Program-made: the position numbers and the translations under genes | Notes under the pieces: model-generated | Seen by the model: the letters and a program-made list of their open reading frames with translations, nothing else | Database searches by the model: none | Told to the model about the DNA's origin: nothing | DNA from: a virus | Reading direction: 5' to 3' (one strand) | Length of the DNA: 36,087 nucleotides | Virus record (IMG/VR): IMGVR_UViG_3300032222_000102 | Span: 1-36,087 of that record | In this document: in pieces, positions 1 through 8,777 of the stretch | Layout: every line of letters begins with the position of its first letter | How positions within the stretch are numbered: position 1 is the first letter of the stretch

Positions 1-123
1 GATGATGTATCATATGTTAATTGACCAGTTGCAGTACTATATCTTGCAGCGTTTGTACCAGCACTTGCCGATAAATTATATAAAAATATTTGACCATCAC
101 TTGTAATTTTCATTCTGTCGGAA
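1..123. repeat. Terminal direct repeat, left copy (circular assembly overlap)
   Basis: Bases 1-123 are identical to bases 35965-36087. The tail-fibre reading frame continues correctly when the copies are merged (4331 + 271 = 4602 nt = 1534 codons). The repeat is therefore best read as the overlap left when a circular or circularly permuted molecule is assembled as a linear contig. The unique length is then 35,964 bp. It lies inside a coding region, which argues against a physical terminal repeat such as a T7-type end. Confidence 0.95.
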
Positions 124-3100
124 AGACCTGTGCCAGTTCTAAATGTAATAAATCCAGAATCTATATACATTGCTGCATTAGCACTTGTTGTAGCATATTG
201 AGACCTTATTGTTGTTGTTGTATTACCTGCATTGTTATAATCTAAAGTTAATCCTACTCCTGATGATGAACCTCCGACTCTAACTTGTCCATTACCACCT
301 GAATTTGTTACTTGTAATAAAGTTAATGATGTACCAGTAATATTAGATACAACTGGTGTATTCGTACCCATCCCAATATTACCAGTTGACAATATTACCA
401 TTCTTGTAGTAGTAGTAGAACCATTTGTAGAAGTTAGAAAATCTATTTCTGGTAAAGAGTTTATTGTATCAACGGCAAGTATGTTTAATGAACCACCTTG
501 ATAGTTTATAGTCCCATATTGATTTGTACCAGAATTTCTTGTAAATCTTACACCATCTGTAAATATGTTATTGTTAGCACCTATAATATGCAATTGAGTT
601 AATGGAGTTGAATTATTTATACCAACATAACCACCACTACTATTTAATAATAAATTAGATGAATCATCTGCTAAAATTGATGCTCTTGCAGCACTACCAT
701 CACTACTTCTAAATCCAATACCGCCAGTATAAGGTAAATATAAATAGCCATTGTTTAAAGTGCCAAGAGCAGTCATATTACCAAGATTGATACCAGTAGT
801 TCCTAAACTTGATGTAAATCTACCAGTACCAGTAACATCAAAAGTATAAGTAGTGTTTGTATTTCCTATACCTACATTAGTTCCATTATCAAATATTAAG
901 CTATTACCTAACACCCCAGATGCAGTCCACTTAGAGATGTAATTAGTAGTACCACTACCACCGATACCTCCACCAGTTACAGATACCACCGCTTGTACTA
1001 TATCATTAGCTTGACAAGCAGTAGCTAAAACAAATGTAGTGCCATTAGTAGCAGTAAACTCATTAGATGCTAATTTAGATCCATTATAAAATACTGCTAA
1101 TTGGCCTAATGTATAGCCACCACTTACACTAAATGTAGTCTGGCCAGCAGTAGCAGTATAATCTTGAGTATTAGTAGCATTTACATTTGGTGTAATAGTC
1201 CAGCTTCTATCTGCACTTAAATCATATGCAGTGCCATTAATAGTCAAAGTTCTAGTAGTAGGCACACCACCTAATCCACTTAAAGTATATGTAGGTACAT
1301 TTAAAGTACCAGCACTAAATGTAGCAGATCCACTTGATCCAGTAGTAGTCAATGTGATAGCATTTTGCTTACCATTGAATGTACTCCAATCTGTGCTACT
1401 TAAAGCACCAGTAGTAGATGAGCTAGCTAATCCTAGAGATAATTGCTGCGTACTTAAACTTAAACCATTAGCAGTACCAATAGTTACGGCAGCATGTCTA
1501 GCAGCAGTATTTGCAGCTACATCTGTATTCGCACTTACTCTAGCCTCTGTATAATATAAATTTGTACCCTCTGTTAAATTTGTAGTAGTCTTACCACTAA
1601 ATGCAGTATCAAATCTTGCACTTGTATAGTATAAGTTTGTACCTTCTGTTAAGTTAGTAGTAGTCTTATTACCAAAGGCAGTATCAAATCTGCTTTGTGT
1701 ATAATATAAATTTGTACCCTCTGCAAGATCAGTAGTGCTTTTACCACTAAATGCAGTATTGAATCTTGTAGCAGTATAATATAAGTTTGTAGATCCCTCT
1801 GTAACTTGATCAGTATTATAGTCACCACTTTGCGCAGTCACTGCACCAGTACGGCTAAATACACTGCTTACACCAGTTACTAAAGATCCTATATTTCCGT
1901 TTAATTTTTGTATTGCAGTTAAGATGCTATCACTTGAACTGATCGTACCAGCACCGCTAGTATAGCCAGTTAATGTAGATCCTATTGATCTAGCATTTGT
2001 AAAGTATAGATTACCACTCTCAGCTATATCATTTGTAACCAAACTCACTGCACCAGTATAGCCATTCACTGAGCTTACTGCATCTGTGTTATCTACTTTA
2101 TCCCATGTAGATCCGTTAAAGATGATCCAGTCACCCACTTTCCAATCTGTGATACCATTAATGTTAGTGCTACCAGCTACAGATACGATATAATAATATC
2201 CTTTTGTACCTACGCTAGATGTAATGCTAGGACTATTAGTACTTGCATTCCATGTACCCTGGTACATCACTCCACCTACTAAAGCACTAATCTGATTTTG
2301 CACCTTACCAAATGCACCTAAAATAGTATCAGTATCTGCAATAGTACCACCACCGCTTAAATTTAAACCAGTTAGGACCTTACCAGTCACTGCACTATTA
2401 ACTAATGATGGATTAGGATATGTACCACTTAATTCACCGCCAGCAAATATGCCACTGATTGTAGTCAAGTAAGTATTTGTATCATAGCTGATCACACCAG
2501 CAGTAGATTTAACAAAGCCAGTGCCATTTAGAGCATCTTGCTTAGCTTTAAATGTATTATAGTCTGTGCTTGTAAGTAAACCAGTAGTACCACTTGCAGC
2601 AGTAGGGATCGCAGTCTGAGATGCAGCAGTCACTAATCCTTTTGCATTCACTACGATAGTAGGCACATTTGTGCTATTACCATATGATCCTACATTAGTA
2701 TTCACATTCTTTAAAGTCAATGTAGTATCTGATCCAGTATTACCAGTACCAGTTACATCACCTATAAAGCTCAAAGCACCAGATGGAATAAAAACTGCAT
2801 CTGTAGTCACACTTGTAACTAAGCCTTTTGCATTTACAGAGATAACTGGGATAGCAGTAGATGATCCAAAAGTACCTACATTTGGATTCACATTCTTTAA
2901 AGTTAAGCTAGTACCAGATCCGATTACGGCAGCAGTGCCACCGCTCACATCCATATCTCCACTTGATAAATTACCAAATGTCAAAGCAGACTGCTTATTA
3001 TTAAATGTATTAAAATCTGTGCTAGATAAATATCCATTTGTGATAGTAGATGATTGTGTAATAGATAATGTCCTATTATCACTCAAATCACCTCCACCAT

Positions 3101-4331
3101 TTAAAGGTGCAGTAGTGCTAATTGTTCTAGCACTTGTTACTGGTGTATAACCTAATAAAGTATTAATAGTAGCTGATTTCCATAAATTAGTAGCAGTATC
3201 TCTATATAATACCCCCTTATTAATGTATGGCAAAGGTGCTACATCATGTAACTCCTCAAGCTCATATCCATTCTGTACCTTAGCATATATCTTACCATTA
3301 TTTTGGTGAGCATACTCTACATATCCTACCACCACCATATGATATGGAGCGGATGGCTTAATGTTTGTGATTGCACCAGCAGTAGTAGGACTTAAATATA
3401 ATACATCTCCATCTACCCATGTTTCACCCTGGAGAGATCCAGTTGTATTAATTCCTTTTACTTGACCTAAAATAGTGATAAAACCTTCTTGATTATTTGC
3501 TATATTCTCAGTAACTATACCTAAAGTATCTGCACTATTATTATCATTATTTGCTTGAGCTAATTGTACTGCCAATCTTTGGCCCTGGGCAGATGATATT
3601 TTCACCACTCTATATTGGCTCTCTAACAGATCAGCGCCAGTCTTATTCACCACTCTAGCCACCATCTCCTGGCCTACTTGTAAGGTAACATTACCACCCT
3701 TTAAGCCTACATCTAATGTACCATCTGTATCATTCCATCTCATCACACCAACACCAGCAGCGCCAGTAGGTGTCTGATCAAATGTAACTTGCCCAGCACT
3801 TATTTGATGCTCTCCTAAATTAACATTTCCAGTAGCACCAGTATATGGCACTTTAGCATCTAGAGATGCTTGAGTAGGGATAACATACCCACTAGTCAAA
3901 CTAAAAATACCACTAGCGCTAGAATATTCCATACCAGTTATATTCTCGCTAATAGCTGCTCTTGATCTAGCATTAGTGTAGTATTGATTGATCAATCCCT
4001 CACCTACTTGATCAGTATTATAATCACCAGTCTGCGCAGTTACCACACCAGTTCTACCAAAAACGCTAGTTACTGGATTATCTTCTGTGCTATTTACCCA
4101 CGCTGATCCGTTATATTTTAACACTTGCCCACTTACTGGACTAGCAATAGTTACTCCGCTTAATTGATCTAAAGTATAATCACCCTCTGTAGCTACCACA
4201 TTACCTACTCTACCAAATACTGAGTACACATTATTAGGCAAAGGATAAGCACCAGTTTGAGCTATTATATTTACAATGTCATTAGTGACATTTATCTCTA
4301 TAATCTGATCTGCTACATTTATTATTTCCAT
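1..4331 (-). CDS. Giant tail fibre with S74 autochaperone end (N-terminal part; gene crosses the window ends)
   Basis: An open minus-strand frame starts at the ATG at 4329-4331 (TAATG overlap with the upstream gene) and runs off the left edge. Through the 123-bp overlap it continues in frame to the stop at 35694, giving 1533 aa. I translated it by eye. It has no stop and is rich in Gly, Ser, Thr and Asn. Near the N-terminus it carries collar-type motifs of the form SVFGRxGxVxAxxGDYxxDQ (around 4195-4250 and 4010-4080, again around 1800-1880). Four 25-aa units containing TNLYYTxxRF follow at about 1549-1850. Phage side fibres commonly have such repeats and trimerise. The C-terminus is an S74 chaperone domain. 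Role: receptor-binding fibre at the end of the structural operon. Product call is strong; receptor unknown. Confidence 0.9.
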   Translation of the reverse strand, partial: MEIINVADQIIEINVTNDIVNIIAQTGAYPLPNNVYSVFGRVGNVVATEGDYTLDQLSGVTIASPVSGQVLKYNGSAWVNSTEDNPVTSVFGRTGVVTAQTGDYNTDQVGEGLINQYYTNARSRAAISENITGMEYSSASGIFSLTSGYVIPTQASLDAKVPYTGATGNVNLGEHQISAGQVTFDQTPTGAAGVGVMRWNDTDGTLDVGLKGGNVTLQVGQEMVARVVNKTGADLLESQYRVVKISSAQGQRLAVQLAQANNDNNSADTLGIVTENIANNQEGFITILGQVKGINTTGSLQGETWVDGDVLYLSPTTAGAITNIKPSAPYHMVVVGYVEYAHQNNGKIYAKVQNGYELEELHDVAPLPYINKGVLYRDTATNLWKSATINTLLGYTPVTSARTISTTAPLNGGGDLSDNRTLSITQSSTITNGYLSSTDFNTFNNKQSALTFGNLSSGDMDVSGGTAAVIGSGTSLTLKNVNPNVGTFGSSTAIPVISVNAKGLVTSVTTDAVFIPSGALSFIGDVTGTGNTGSDTTLTLKNVNTNVGSYGNSTNVPTIVVNAKGLVTAASQTAIPTAASGTTGLLTSTDYNTFKAKQDALNGTGFVKSTAGVISYDTNTYLTTISGIFAGGELSGTYPNPSLVNSAVTGKVLTGLNLSGGGTIADTDTILGAFGKVQNQISALVGGVMYQGTWNASTNSPSITSSVGTKGYYYIVSVAGSTNINGITDWKVGDWIIFNGSTWDKVDNTDAVSSVNGYTGAVSLVTNDIAESGNLYFTNARSIGSTLTGYTSGAGTISSSDSILTAIQKLNGNIGSLVTGVSSVFSRTGAVTAQSGDYNTDQVTEGSTNLYYTATRFNTAFSGKSTTDLAEGTNLYYTQSRFDTAFGNKTTTNLTEGTNLYYTSARFDTAFSGKTTTNLTEGTNLYYTEARVSANTDVAANTAARHAAVTIGTANGLSLSTQQLSLGLASSSTTGALSSTDWSTFNGKQNAITLTTTGSSGSATFSAGTLNVPTYTLSGLGGVPTTRTLTINGTAYDLSADRSWTITPNVNATNTQDYTATAGQTTFSVSGGYTLGQLAVFYNGSKLASNEFTATNGTTFVLATACQANDIVQAVVSVTGGGIGGSGTTNYISKWTASGVLGNSLIFDNGTNVGIGNTNTTYTFDVTGTGRFTSSLGTTGINLGNMTALGTLNNGYLYLPYTGGIGFRSSDGSAARASILADDSSNLLLNSSGGYVGINNSTPLTQLHIIGANNNIFTDGVRFTRNSGTNQYGTINYQGGSLNILAVDTINSLPEIDFLTSTNGSTTTTRMVILSTGNIGMGTNTPVVSNITGTSLTLLQVTNSGGNGQVRVGGSSSGVGLTLDYNNAGNTTTTIRSQYATTSANAAMYIDSGFITFRTGTGLSDRMKITSDGQIFLYNLSASAGTNAARYSTATGQLTYDTS
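1549..1850 (-). repeat. Four tandem 75-bp units within the tail fibre gene
   Basis: The same AT-rich segment (plus strand gtataatataaatttgtacc or close) recurs with starts at about 1549, 1624, 1699 and 1774, an exact 75-bp (25-aa) period. Each unit encodes a TNLYYTxxRF block followed by a Thr-rich spacer. Such blocks are typical of trimeric fibre shafts. They may allow length change by recombination. Confidence 0.8.
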
Positions 4332-4702
4332 TACGGCTTAGTTATATCTTCTTGAACAAAAAAAGTACCCCACAAATAAGTCTTTACCTCATTACTTGGG
4401 AATCTTACATTCATATCATATACATAAGATCCAGCAGCTATATCTACTACCTTATTCAATGTAATCTGATTACTATTAATACCTCCAATAGTTACACCTC
4501 CGCTAGTAGTGCTTAATGTCAAAGCAGCAGTAGGTGCATCTGCGCTAGTCCTTACTTGTACCACTATGGTACATCCAGTTAAACTTATAGGTGTATCATC
4601 TGCCAAAAGAGCAAATGTTTGCATCCAGCTATCATTTCGCCAGATCTTTATGTTATATTGCGCTGGTCTTAAATCAGCGCTTGTACTTGTATTGCAGCTC
4701 AT
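4331..4702 (-). CDS. Small beta-rich tail/baseplate protein
   Basis: The 123-aa product contains the pattern (W-x-Q-T-F, then PISLTGCTIVVQVR, then SYVYDMNVRF and a Gly-x-F-x-V end before DIT) seen in small phage tail or baseplate proteins that resemble the N-terminal domain of BppU-type proteins. This is a fold-level resemblance read by eye, not a search result. It sits directly before the giant tail fibre, and the last base of its TAA is the first base of the fibre ATG. Translation coupling is likely, and a role in attaching the fibre is plausible. No signal peptide or membrane segment is visible. Confidence 0.6.
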   Translation of the reverse strand: MSCNTSTSADLRPAQYNIKIWRNDSWMQTFALLADDTPISLTGCTIVVQVRTSADAPTAALTLSTTSGGVTIGGINSNQITLNKVVDIAAGSYVYDMNVRFPSNEVKTYLWGTFFVQEDITKP

Positions 4703-4720
4703 AGTAATATATATAATTTT

Positions 4721-5155
4721 TTAGTTAGTAGGCATGTCACATGCATCAAAATCAGAATATGTGGTCATCTGGAAGGTTACCTCTACACCACTTAAATAGT
4801 CCTCAAATTTATCCAGGATTAGATTATAGGTGATGTTATCATCAATGGTCCATGGATTCGCTCCGTTTCTTAGCTTGCTGATAATATCAGCGCATACTTG
4901 CAGTCTATCACTAGCCACATCTGCCTCAAATTCTGCCTCCATGCCAGCCTTATCTAAAAACCATAAGCTAATGCTATACACTTGCTCTCTGCCTACATTT
5001 AATGATCCACTATTGATCGCAAAGCATGACACTGGGTACACTGGCTGCTCATCTACGGATAGCCACTCCCTGGGTGTCGCATTTTTTACGCTTTTGATCA
5101 TTGCATGCGATTCCAGCAATGTCCTTAGCTCCTTTATTACTTGATTGTAAGTCAT
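4721..5155 (-). CDS. Conserved phage head-tail/tail-completion-like protein
   Basis: The 144-aa protein starts with a helical segment (residues 1-25). A beta-rich part follows, with a LWFLDKAG block near residue 64 and an acidic helix leading to CADIISKLRNG near residue 100. I recognise this as a family common in Bacteroidota siphophages, where it lies just after the connector protein and is usually left without a function. Its position between the connector (5191-5760) and the small tail protein suggests a tail-terminator or completion role. That role is inferred from position only. Confidence 0.6.
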   Translation of the reverse strand: MTYNQVIKELRTLLESHAMIKSVKNATPREWLSVDEQPVYPVSCFAINSGSLNVGREQVYSISLWFLDKAGMEAEFEADVASDRLQVCADIISKLRNGANPWTIDDNITYNLILDKFEDYLSGVEVTFQMTTYSDFDACDMPTN

Positions 5156-5190
5156 AAAATTTCTGTTTTACTTTGTCTAAGAATTCTCTT

Positions 5191-5760
5191 TTATAACTTC
5201 TTGATTTCACATGGGTAATCATAATTTGATACTATTCGTTTACCTTTACGGCCTAAAAATATAGGAGATGTATAAGCTTGCATTTGAGGAGCAATCGTAT
5301 CTAGCTCAGCTACACCGCTTAAATATTGTGGGTAGTCTTGCTCATTTGCTCTTAAAAAGTCTATTAATCTTTGCTTGTAAAATTCACCATTACTGATATA
5401 TCTACGCTCTAATAACTCAAGCTGGCCTTTTGATGGCGCATTGCTCTCCTCACTAGTCTTTTGAAATACACCTTTGCTAAAGAATTGGAAACTAGTCATG
5501 GTTACAAGTTCACCCATAGTAAACCACAATAATGCATCTGCTATGTAGTTATTCATCAAATCTATCTCTTTTAGATTTAGATCATCATTCTCTACACCAG
5601 CTTGCAATCTATTATAAAGATTAGATCCTAGCGCTGGTAAGATGTACTTATCCTGGGCCAATTTAATTACTGGCTTTAATTGCTTACCATCTATGCCTAC
5701 GCTAACCGCAGTTCTACTTTTTATAAACTCTTCGTTTATAAAGTTTATGTTTAAGCTCAT
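5191..5760 (-). CDS. DUF6712-like head-tail connector protein
   Basis: The 189-aa mostly helical product has an N-terminal FINEEFIKSRT segment and a helix with KPVIKLAQDKYILPALG. Its middle holds LNLKEIDLMNNYIADALLWFT. This layout matches the DUF6712 family, a helical protein placed after the portal in Bacteroidota phages and thought to be a head-tail adaptor. It starts 4 bases after the portal stop, so the genes are probably coupled. Role: joins the portal ring to the tail. Family call is by eye; function is inferred from position. Confidence 0.65.
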   Translation of the reverse strand: MSLNINFINEEFIKSRTAVSVGIDGKQLKPVIKLAQDKYILPALGSNLYNRLQAGVENDDLNLKEIDLMNNYIADALLWFTMGELVTMTSFQFFSKGVFQKTSEESNAPSKGQLELLERRYISNGEFYKQRLIDFLRANEQDYPQYLSGVAELDTIAPQMQAYTSPIFLGRKGKRIVSNYDYPCEIKKL

Positions 5761-5764
5761 TTTA

Positions 5765-7786
5765 TTACTTTTTTCTTGTTACTATTTTTACATCCCATCT
5801 ATGGCGGCAATAAGGTCTGTGAGTACCATCTGGCTCAGTAAACCATCCACCTCTACGATCCCATACAGAATAGCCTAATCTCTCACTGATATTCTCAATA
5901 TCTGCTCTGCTCCAAAGCTTTGTCTTAGCAAGCTTTAACATCCTAGCACAAAATGGTCTATTACGATCATCTTCTGGCCCAGCATATGTATATCTTAATA
6001 AAACCTCTGTAGTAGTAGTCTTATCCCCACCAGGGATCTTTCTCAAAGGCTTTGTTAATTCACTTACTAAAGGCTTGTATTTAGGACTTAGTATGCTTAA
6101 CTCTGTACCTAATACTTTTAAATATCCCTCAGCTTGTAAAGCAGATATAGTAGTATTTATCACTTCTACATCTCTATTCAAAACTTTTGCCAGTACCTCT
6201 GGTGTGATCCTTTTATCTTTACTTATTAAGTCTAAGATATTTGCCTTTAACTTATCCAGCTCAGCATCAGCGAAAAAATGAAAATCTTTTGCCTCATGAG
6301 TACTCACTACCTCAAAATCTTCTACATTATCACCACACGCTCCAAACTCATTTAATAGGATCTCATCTTGCTCTGCCGCAAATGCTGCAAATTCAGTCTG
6401 TGGATCTTCATCAATGCCTAAAAATGTATTTACATCATTATCACTGAATCCAAAACCACTCTTTAGCATTAGGCTAGCTTGCTGCTTATTGATTTTTCCA
6501 GATCCAAACTGGCGCACTATACGCATTACATTTTGATATTGTCTGCCAGTCAAATTCTTAATAGAATCATTAGCCTCTGCCATTGGTGTAGCTTGAGGCA
6601 CACCGCTAGCTGGTAAAGCATTCTCTGGCTGCAAACCTAGCTTCTCTCTGATCTCATCTCTAGTCATGTTAGCAGACATAATAGCCTCGCTAAATTCAAA
6701 GCTTAATGGCTCTACTGGCACTATTTTCCATTCACCAGCAATACCAGCCATATTCATTAAATTGCTAAAGTTTCTCTCATGCTCTTGCTGGCGCTCGTTC
6801 ACATATGTATTCTGGAATATTTGATAAGCATCTCTGATCTCATTTCTTGCACCTAATTGGCCCTCAGTTTTGATACCAAATAAGGTAGGAGAGGTAACCT
6901 GGTGACAAGCAAAGATCTCTTGCTGGATCAAATTATTAATATTAGTAAAATCTTCTTTTGTTAAATTCGTATCACCTAGATCCACAATATCTACTGCATT
7001 CTCTTTTGAAGGATTAAATGCAATTACCACTCTATCCCCATCATGGTTAGCGAATTTACGCTTGAGATCCATCTCTACCTCTGCTTGCTCCTCTTCTTGA
7101 GGTAAGCCATTATTAAAATTGATAAGCTTAGTAGCTACAAAGTTTTTCTTAGCATTACCTAAGATATGGCGGCTTACTTGAATATCACTCTCAATGTAGT
7201 TTAAACCCTGGAAATATGAAGGCAAAGGATATACATCACTCTTCGGATTGTATTGCTTTACAAATAAGATTTGCGCTCCCTTTGGATTGCTAGGATCAAA
7301 TCCTGGATATTCTCTAGGCTTCTCTTTAAAGTCTGATTTGCTCCAATCATCTTTAATATAAAAAGTTGTCTGATCTTTACTTACTCTTACCTTCTGGAAT
7401 TCAATATGATATACATCTGCGATCTTGCCTAATGCATTCCAGATCACTTGAAGATAATAGCCACCATGTAGCTCATCATCAAGTATTGATCTCTTCATGA
7501 TCTGATTCCAGCTTTCACCTTTAGTATTAGCTGCCTTAGGCACATCATCAAAACCTTTACCATAAATATAGTTAAGCTTTCCTTTAATGATAGCGCCATG
7601 CTTTGGTGATTCACCATACAAGCTAATAAGATAATTAGAGTAGTCATTATTTTTCCCAAACTCTATATAGTTGCGGCCTTTTTTCTCTTCAAAAACTGGC
7701 TGCTCTGCCTGGTCAAATTCTACTCTTACAAATTGATATTTACTGCTCACAATTATATGATTTAAATTCGTTACAATTTCCAGCAT
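5765..7786 (-). CDS. Portal protein fused to a winged-helix and MuF-like minor head tail
   Basis: The 673-aa product opens with a portal core (about residues 1-400): KHGAIIKGKLNYIYGKGF, a central GLNYIESDIQVSRHILGN helix and the conserved NNLIQQEIFACHQVTSPTLFG region. Portals form the dodecameric DNA gate at one capsid vertex. After about residue 500 there is a helical, winged-helix-like part (RITPEVLAKVLNRDVEVINTT). The last 90 residues carry RPFCARMLKL and end in PYCRHRW, a Cys/His-rich block like MuF-type minor head proteins. The fusion is larger than a standard portal of about 450-500 aa. The ATG at 7786 overlaps the upstream gene by 47 nt; a GTG at 7750 (11-nt overlap) is an alternative start. 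Confidence 0.85.
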   Translation of the reverse strand: MLEIVTNLNHIIVSSKYQFVRVEFDQAEQPVFEEKKGRNYIEFGKNNDYSNYLISLYGESPKHGAIIKGKLNYIYGKGFDDVPKAANTKGESWNQIMKRSILDDELHGGYYLQVIWNALGKIADVYHIEFQKVRVSKDQTTFYIKDDWSKSDFKEKPREYPGFDPSNPKGAQILFVKQYNPKSDVYPLPSYFQGLNYIESDIQVSRHILGNAKKNFVATKLINFNNGLPQEEEQAEVEMDLKRKFANHDGDRVVIAFNPSKENAVDIVDLGDTNLTKEDFTNINNLIQQEIFACHQVTSPTLFGIKTEGQLGARNEIRDAYQIFQNTYVNERQQEHERNFSNLMNMAGIAGEWKIVPVEPLSFEFSEAIMSANMTRDEIREKLGLQPENALPASGVPQATPMAEANDSIKNLTGRQYQNVMRIVRQFGSGKINKQQASLMLKSGFGFSDNDVNTFLGIDEDPQTEFAAFAAEQDEILLNEFGACGDNVEDFEVVSTHEAKDFHFFADAELDKLKANILDLISKDKRITPEVLAKVLNRDVEVINTTISALQAEGYLKVLGTELSILSPKYKPLVSELTKPLRKIPGGDKTTTTEVLLRYTYAGPEDDRNRPFCARMLKLAKTKLWSRADIENISERLGYSVWDRRGGWFTEPDGTHRPYCRHRWDVKIVTRKK

Positions 7787-8114
7787 ATTCTACTGGTGTC
7801 TCTGTGCATGCTTCATGTAAATACATAAAGCCTTCCTCTACTATTCCCCCACTTAGGGCCTCATCTACATTTGTGGCACTTGCTTGCTCTCTTATCTTAT
7901 ATCTCCATGTGCCAGGCTCACTTCTATTAAACTTTGCCTTTGCTACCACTACCTCTTGAAATCTATTATCTGTGCTTATATTCGTTCCTACAAATTTAAC
8001 TATTTTCTCATTAGCACTGGTGAAAATGAATAAATATTTTGGATTAGTCAAAGTAGCCAGTTCTAGGCCAGTGAAAATTATATTTTGATCTGCTCCCTTT
8101 GTTATATGTATCAT
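7740..8114 (-). CDS. Small conserved Bacteroidota phage structural protein
   Basis: The 124-aa product has an early ITKG motif, a strand block NPKYLFIFTSANEKIVKFV, and a central EPGTWRYKIREQ block. Its end reads IVEEGFMYLHE plus a Cys-rich tail. I recognise the overall form as a small beta protein common in Bacteroidota siphophage structural operons and generally annotated as hypothetical. It lies between the tail-tube terminator and the portal. A neck or tail-associated role is possible, but nothing in the sequence decides it. Confidence 0.6.
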   Translation of the reverse strand: MIHITKGADQNIIFTGLELATLTNPKYLFIFTSANEKIVKFVGTNISTDNRFQEVVVAKAKFNRSEPGTWRYKIREQASATNVDEALSGGIVEEGFMYLHEACTETPVEYAGNCNEFKSYNCEQ

Positions 8115-8127
8115 CTTCTATAAATTT

Positions 8128-8157
8128 AAAAACCCTACCCACATCTAGTAGGTAGGG
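8128..8157 (-). terminator. Rho-independent terminator after the tail-tube gene
   Basis: On the minus strand, stem CCCTACC (8157-8151) pairs with GGTAGGG (8139-8133) across an 11-nt loop and is followed by TTTTTAAA. It sits 37 bases past the stop of the putative tail-tube gene and before the next gene, so it should limit transcription into the portal region. Confidence 0.8.
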
Positions 8158-8194
8158 CATAATAAATAACTGCTATCCAGGATGTACCCTAAGA

Positions 8195-8713
8195 TTAACC
8201 AGCAGTCTCTAGCGCTGCACCTACACTAGCGCTAACTTGTAAGAAATCATCTGGCTCTACACCAGTCAAAGTAATATTGTATCCGTTACGATCGCCAGCA
8301 GCAGTACCAGATCCACTTTCAGTAGATGCTAAGTATAAGCCACGATCAGCTCCGTACATTCTATAATTGCCATCCATATCTAAAGTTACTACCATTAACT
8401 TATTCTTAGCTAATGTTCTTACTACATTTGCAGTAGTGCTATCTCTCTTGTTAAGAGGTAGTACCACTTGATGAGTATAGAATACAGATCCATTCTCCTC
8501 AGATGCAGTAGCATTAGAAGATGTATTTGCAGTTGCTCTAGGCACTTCAAACTTATAAAAACGCTTTCCAGCAGCTTTAGTGATACCAGTAACCAAACCG
8601 CTCACCTCTGCAATGCTAGTAATGTTGCCAAATTCGGCAACATAAACGGCAGTTACACCACCGATATTTTCACGACAATCTATTGAATAGCCGCTTGTTA
8701 TTGCACATGCCAT
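8195..8713 (-). CDS. Putative major tail tube protein
   Basis: The 172-aa product begins MACAITSGYSIDCRENIGGV, a start I associate with tail-tube-like proteins of Bacteroidota siphophages. The rest is beta-rich, with a strand block HQVVLPLNKRD in the middle and an ITLTGVEPDDFL block near the end. Size suits a siphophage tube subunit. It is bracketed by two strong terminators, one directly upstream after the capsid gene and one directly downstream. This points to high, separately tuned expression, as expected for the second most abundant virion protein. The assignment rests on sequence form plus context. Other head or neck proteins are not excluded. Confidence 0.6.
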   Translation of the reverse strand: MACAITSGYSIDCRENIGGVTAVYVAEFGNITSIAEVSGLVTGITKAAGKRFYKFEVPRATANTSSNATASEENGSVFYTHQVVLPLNKRDSTTANVVRTLAKNKLMVVTLDMDGNYRMYGADRGLYLASTESGSGTAAGDRNGYNITLTGVEPDDFLQVSASVGAALETAG

Positions 8714-8724
8714 GTTAAAAAAAT

Positions 8725-8757
8725 TTTAAAAAAAAGGTGGTGTTTTTTTCACCACCC
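8725..8757 (-). terminator. Rho-independent terminator after the major capsid gene
   Basis: On the minus strand, GGTGGTG (8756-8750) pairs with CACCACC (8742-8736) around a 7-nt A loop and is followed directly by eight T residues. It lies 21 bases beyond the capsid stop and ends just before the ATG of the tail-tube gene. There is no TAnnTTTG box between terminator and that ATG, so the downstream genes probably depend on read-through. Confidence 0.9.
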
Positions 8758-8777
8758 TTTCTTGATTAATATTATAA

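Noticed and set aside
1549-1850. 75-bp repeats as a regulatory or CRISPR array
   Set aside because: The period is 25 codons in frame within the fibre gene and encodes fibre shaft motifs.
1231-3150. Long plus-strand open frames of low complexity (Val/Leu/Pro-rich)
   Set aside because: They lie antisense to the giant tail fibre gene, have no leader or domain, and are explained by its repetitive Gly/Thr/Asn codons.
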